A DNA stretch of 36,674 bases. It comes from Alphaproteobacteria bacterium (GTDB taxonomy: Bacteria > Pseudomonadota > Alphaproteobacteria > Reyranellales > Reyranellaceae). This document shows, in pieces, positions 34,063-36,674 of the stretch. Both the position numbers and the translations under genes were made by a program. The DNA is taken from NCBI GenBank assembly GCA_947474005.1, contig CANJHI010000036.1:1-36674 (forward strand). Direction: 5' to 3'. The notes beneath the pieces were generated by a model. The model saw only the letters and a program-made list of their open reading frames with translations, made no database searches and had not been told where the DNA came from. How positions within the stretch are numbered: the stretch's first letter is position 1; every line of letters starts with the position of its first letter.

Positions 34063-36327
34063 ATGTCTGCACTACGCTCGATCGTTCTGGCGATCAGCCT
34101 TTTGTGCGCGTCCCTTGCGCCGGCGCGCGCCCAGGCGCCGGTGGCGGTGCCGCCCGGCATGACCCAGGACCAGTTCAACGCGCTGGTCGACGCCATCAGC
34201 AATTCGGTCACCGAGAAGCTCAAGGCCGAGGGCGTTCCGGCCGCCGCGCCTCCGGCCGCAGCCGCGGCGCCGGCCCCGGCGGCTTCGTCGAAGTCGTCCA
34301 AGGCGCCGCCGCCGCCCAAGATCATCAAGACTCCGATGAAGGAGGGGCCCGACGAATTCGCCGTCTTCTTCCAGCGCGCGGGCCAGGTCGTCCTGGCCGT
34401 GCCGGTGCTCGGCAGGCATCTGGCCACCATTCCGAGCCTGCTCGACCAGCGGGCGGTGGGCGGCGGCGGGGCGGGCGCCTTGCTGCTGCTGCTCGCCCTC
34501 GTGGCCGTCGTCGCGGTTACGGCCGAATCCATCCTGCGCCGGCTCCTGAGCGTGTTCCGGGCTCGGATGGCCGCCGGCGCCGGTCCGGAACAGGGCCTGC
34601 GCTCGCTGGCTCATCTCGTGCTGCTGGCGCTGCTCGACGGGCTCGGCGTGCTGGCCGTCTTCCTCATCTGCCATGCCGCCGTCGGCGCCTGGTTCACCGG
34701 CAGCACGCCGCAGGACAAGCTGGCCGTCGCGGTGCTGAAGGGCATCTTCAGCTGGCGCCTTTACGTGCTGCTGTTCCGTATCGTGTTGCAGCCCGACATG
34801 ACCAACGCGCGCCTCTGCGACGTGCGCGACGACGATGCCCGCGGCATGTATCGGCGGATCTCGGTGGTGATGCTGCTGATCATCCTGGCGCGCATCCTGG
34901 GGCAGATCCTGCTGGCCATGGGCACGCCGATCGAGGCCATGGGCGCCTTTCAGGTCCTGGGCGTGGCCGTTTATCTGACAGGCTTCCTCTGGCTGGTCGT
35001 CGGCTCCAGGGAGGCCGCGCGCCAATGGTTCGGCGGATTGGGCGAACTGGCCCCGATCATCGGTCGTCTCGGCAACAACTGGGTGCCGCTCGCCTCGACC
35101 TTCTTCGTGGCGCTGGGACTGACCCAGATCTACGGCGCAGTCTCGGGCCGCGTGTATGTCGGCAACGCCATGGTGCTCACCCTCGTCCTCGTCGTCGGCG
35201 TGCTGATGTTCGAGACGTTGATGCAGGCCCTCGTCCGCCGGCTCGATTCACAGCTCAAGGGCAGGACGCCGGCCAGCGACGCGCCCAAGCTGCCCGACGT
35301 GGTGGCGCGCTGCATCCGGGTTGCCGTGCTGATCGGCGTCACCGTGACGATCGCAGAGACCTGGGTCGTCGAGGTGTTCGCGCTCGCCGACGAGAACGAG
35401 TGGGACCAGATCACCCGCTCGTCGCGCACCGCCGGCGTCACCCTGTTCCTGGCCTACGTGCTGTGGGAGCTGTTCAAGTACTCGACCGATCCCTACATGG
35501 CGCGCAAGAACAAGAGCGCCGCCGAAGCGATCGTCGACGGCGATGCCGCGAGCACCCCGGCGTCCCGCATCAGCACCATGATGCCGCTGCTGCGTGCGGC
35601 GACGGCGGTCCTGATCACCGTCATCGCCGTCATGGTGGCGCTCGAGTCGTTCGGCGTGAACATCACGCCGCTGATCGCCGGCGCCTCGGTCTTCGGCATC
35701 GCGATCTCGTTCGGCAGCCAGACGCTGGTCAAGGACATCGTCTCGGGCATCTTCTACCTGTCCGACGACGCCTTCCGGGTCGGCGACTACATCGACTGCG
35801 GCAAGGCCAAGGGCACCGTGGAGGGTTTTACGCTGCGCTCGATCAAGCTCCGCCATCAGAACGGCCAGGTTCACACCATCCCGTTCGGCCAGCTCGGCCA
35901 GATCACCAACTTCAGCCGCGACTGGATCACGGTGAAGTTCAACATGCGCTTCGCCGGCAACACCGACATCGAGAAGCTGCGCAAGGCGGCCAAGAAGATC
36001 GGCGCCGACATCGCCGAGATGCCGGCCTTCAAGGCCGACCTCCTGGCGCCCTTCAAGATGCAGGGCGTGGCCGACGTCGCCGAGAACGCGCTGCTGGTCC
36101 GCTTCAAGTTCACGGCAAAGCCCGGCAACCCCGCTGCTATCCAGCGCGAGGCGGTGAAGCGCATGTTCAACACCTTCCCGGGCATGGGCATCGAGTTCGC
36201 CAAGGAGGGCGCGGCCGTGGTCGTGCAAACCGGCCCTGTCGCGGCGTCGGCGGGCGATCCCGCAACCGATGCGGCTGCCACCCCGACACCGGCTCTGCCG
36301 GTACCGGCTCAGGCAGCTGCGAGCTGA
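34063..36327 (+). CDS. Large MscS-family mechanosensitive ion channel
   Basis: A 754-residue inner-membrane protein. It has a signal peptide (RSIVLAISLLCASLAPARA) and a periplasmic stretch with an Ala/Pro/Lys-rich linker (~60-95, including AAPPAAAAAPAPAASS). About ten membrane segments follow. The MscS core at ~505-700 has pore helix GASVFGIAISFGSQTLVKDI, then LSDDAFRVGDYIDCGKAKGT, the beta domain (RSIKLRHQNGQVHTIPFGQL) and NFSRDWITVKFNMRF. The C-terminus is again Ala/Pro-rich (PALPVPAQAAAS). It resembles the larger YbdG/MscK-like channels with extra N-terminal helices. The ATG at 34063 has AGGGGA eight bases upstream; a frame open to 34027 has no ribosome binding site. Confidence 0.93.
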   Translation: MSALRSIVLAISLLCASLAPARAQAPVAVPPGMTQDQFNALVDAISNSVTEKLKAEGVPAAAPPAAAAAPAPAASSKSSKAPPPPKIIKTPMKEGPDEFAVFFQRAGQVVLAVPVLGRHLATIPSLLDQRAVGGGGAGALLLLLALVAVVAVTAESILRRLLSVFRARMAAGAGPEQGLRSLAHLVLLALLDGLGVLAVFLICHAAVGAWFTGSTPQDKLAVAVLKGIFSWRLYVLLFRIVLQPDMTNARLCDVRDDDARGMYRRISVVMLLIILARILGQILLAMGTPIEAMGAFQVLGVAVYLTGFLWLVVGSREAARQWFGGLGELAPIIGRLGNNWVPLASTFFVALGLTQIYGAVSGRVYVGNAMVLTLVLVVGVLMFETLMQALVRRLDSQLKGRTPASDAPKLPDVVARCIRVAVLIGVTVTIAETWVVEVFALADENEWDQITRSSRTAGVTLFLAYVLWELFKYSTDPYMARKNKSAAEAIVDGDAASTPASRISTMMPLLRAATAVLITVIAVMVALESFGVNITPLIAGASVFGIAISFGSQTLVKDIVSGIFYLSDDAFRVGDYIDCGKAKGTVEGFTLRSIKLRHQNGQVHTIPFGQLGQITNFSRDWITVKFNMRFAGNTDIEKLRKAAKKIGADIAEMPAFKADLLAPFKMQGVADVAENALLVRFKFTAKPGNPAAIQREAVKRMFNTFPGMGIEFAKEGAAVVVQTGPVAASAGDPATDAAATPTPALPVPAQAAAS

Positions 36328-36339
36328 CACGACCGGCGG

Positions 36340-36410
36340 TGTCACATCCAAAGTTGTCACACCAAGTTGAGACAAATGTTGTGACACAGGCTGAGCGCCC
36401 ACCTGTGACA
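36340..36410. repeat. Cluster of TGTCACA/TGTGACA motifs downstream of the MscS gene
   Basis: TGTCACA occurs at 36340-36346 and 36355-36361, and its reverse complement TGTGACA at 36380-36386 and 36404-36410. This gives two direct pairs that are inverted to each other within 71 bases. The inner pair could form a 7 bp stem with an 18-base loop. This could be a protein-binding array or an RNA hairpin; no gene lies in the following 260 bp. Confidence 0.5.
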
Positions 36411-36427
36411 TTGCAGAAAATCTGACC

Positions 36428-36454
36428 CTGCGGCCCCGCCTCGGGCAGCCGCAG
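36428..36454. terminator. Strong hairpin after the MscS gene
   Basis: CTGCGGC pairs with GCCGCAG and, inside it, CCCG with CGGG around a CCT loop, with a 2-base bulge: 11 bp of stem. No T-run follows directly, so it is a weak candidate for an intrinsic terminator and could instead be an mRNA 3' stabiliser. Confidence 0.35.
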
Positions 36455-36560
36455 AAGACCGTCGAATCAGTCCTCGGACGCGTTTTTCGCGCCTCGGTCC
36501 ACCCACCTGCCGGACAGTCAATGCGGCGGGGCAGCCTTTGCTTGCTACTCACGGCTCATT

Positions 36561-36640
36561 ATTCGGGTACCGACTCCCCGGTAACTGCCGCGGGACCTCC
36601 CCTGGTCCTCCAGGGAACTATACCCGGCGGGCGCGCCGGG
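36561..36640. other. Gene-free structured segment near the window end
   Basis: Holds TACCG/CGGTA (36568-36583), CCCTGG/CCAGGG with a TCCT loop (36600-36615) and CCCGGCG/CGCCGGG with a GGCG loop (36623-36640), all perfect stems. A CGGGTA/TACCCG pair encloses the first two. I see no ORF on either strand. It may be part of a structured RNA or a repeat cut by the window edge. Confidence 0.3.
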
Positions 36641-36662
36641 CGGGGCATGGCCAAAGGTTTTT

Positions 36663-36674
36663 GTCATCCCGAGC
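36663..36674 (+). repeat. Partial dispersed-repeat-like sequence at the right edge
   Basis: The window ends within GTCATCCCGAGC, the start of a phrase I recognise from dispersed repeats in several bacterial genomes (GTCATCCYGAGCGAAGCGA type). Only 12 bases are visible, so this is a suggestion only. Confidence 0.2.

Noticed and set aside
34104-36425. 773-residue frame overlapping the MscS gene on the same strand
   Set aside because: Its Arg/Gly/Pro-rich translation has no motifs, while the MscS frame has pore helix and beta-domain signatures.

Overview
This GC-rich, gene-dense window most resembles an alphaproteobacterial chromosome. The evidence is an NDUFA12-type complex I gene beside mlaD and a DUF2155 gene, the aroQ-accB-accC-aat cluster, a ClpS-ClpA pair and a B12-dependent class II ribonucleotide reductase (NrdJ). 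The genus cannot be fixed from sequence alone; a Rhodospirillales/Hyphomicrobiales-type organism is an inference. The left edge falls exactly on the inverted repeat of an IS630-family element. The right edge falls just inside a GTCATCCCGAGC-type sequence. Both look like draft-contig breaks at repeats.

Layout. (1) 1-1169: complete IS630 element abutting the start codon of a small unknown gene (1168-1539). (2) 1561-4554, plus strand: clpS, clpA and an overlapping 58-residue two-helix membrane protein (N-degron proteolysis). (3) 4565-10705, minus strand: tetR, a periplasmic adaptor and an RND pump in one tight operon, followed by a FemAB-like acyltransferase; no outer-membrane channel gene is present. 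(4) 10765-11023, minus strand: an 18-codon Lys/Ala-repeat ORF with a strong ribosome binding site, then a highly structured RNA ending in an intrinsic terminator. This is the most unusual locus. (5) 11101-14915, minus strand: nrdJ with a putative NrdR box inside its promoter.

(6) 15096-16612, plus strand: NDUFA12, mlaD, a 75-residue conserved-looking protein and a DUF2155 protein. They converge on, and overlap by 64 bp, the minus-strand operon aroQ-accB-accC-aat (16549-19518), which covers shikimate synthesis, acetyl-CoA carboxylase and N-end-rule tagging. (7) 19595-25499: a homogentisate (tyrosine) catabolic block. A divergent MarR regulator faces hppD-hmgA-fah-maiA plus an unknown 492-residue envelope protein, with a palindromic operator between regulator and operon. 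(8) 25506-27698, minus strand: a DsbA-family oxidoreductase and an M48 protease with TPR-like region. Divergent from these is a plus-strand run (27730-31213): a degenerate gamma-glutamyltransferase-like lipoprotein, a class I aminotransferase and a LprI/DUF3298 protein.

(9) 31207-33984: an NTF2-like protein on the minus strand and a plus-strand pair of acyl-CoA dehydrogenase genes. (10) 34063-36327: a large MscS-type channel. The last 347 bp hold no gene but contain four TGTGACA-type motifs and several perfect hairpins.

Links between genes. ClpS/ClpA recognise and unfold N-degron proteins, and Aat (elsewhere in the window) makes such N-degrons. The hpp/hmg block turns 4-hydroxyphenylpyruvate into fumarate and acetoacetate. 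AccB/AccC feed fatty-acid synthesis while the paired acyl-CoA dehydrogenases degrade acyl-CoAs. I found no tRNA, rRNA or CRISPR array.
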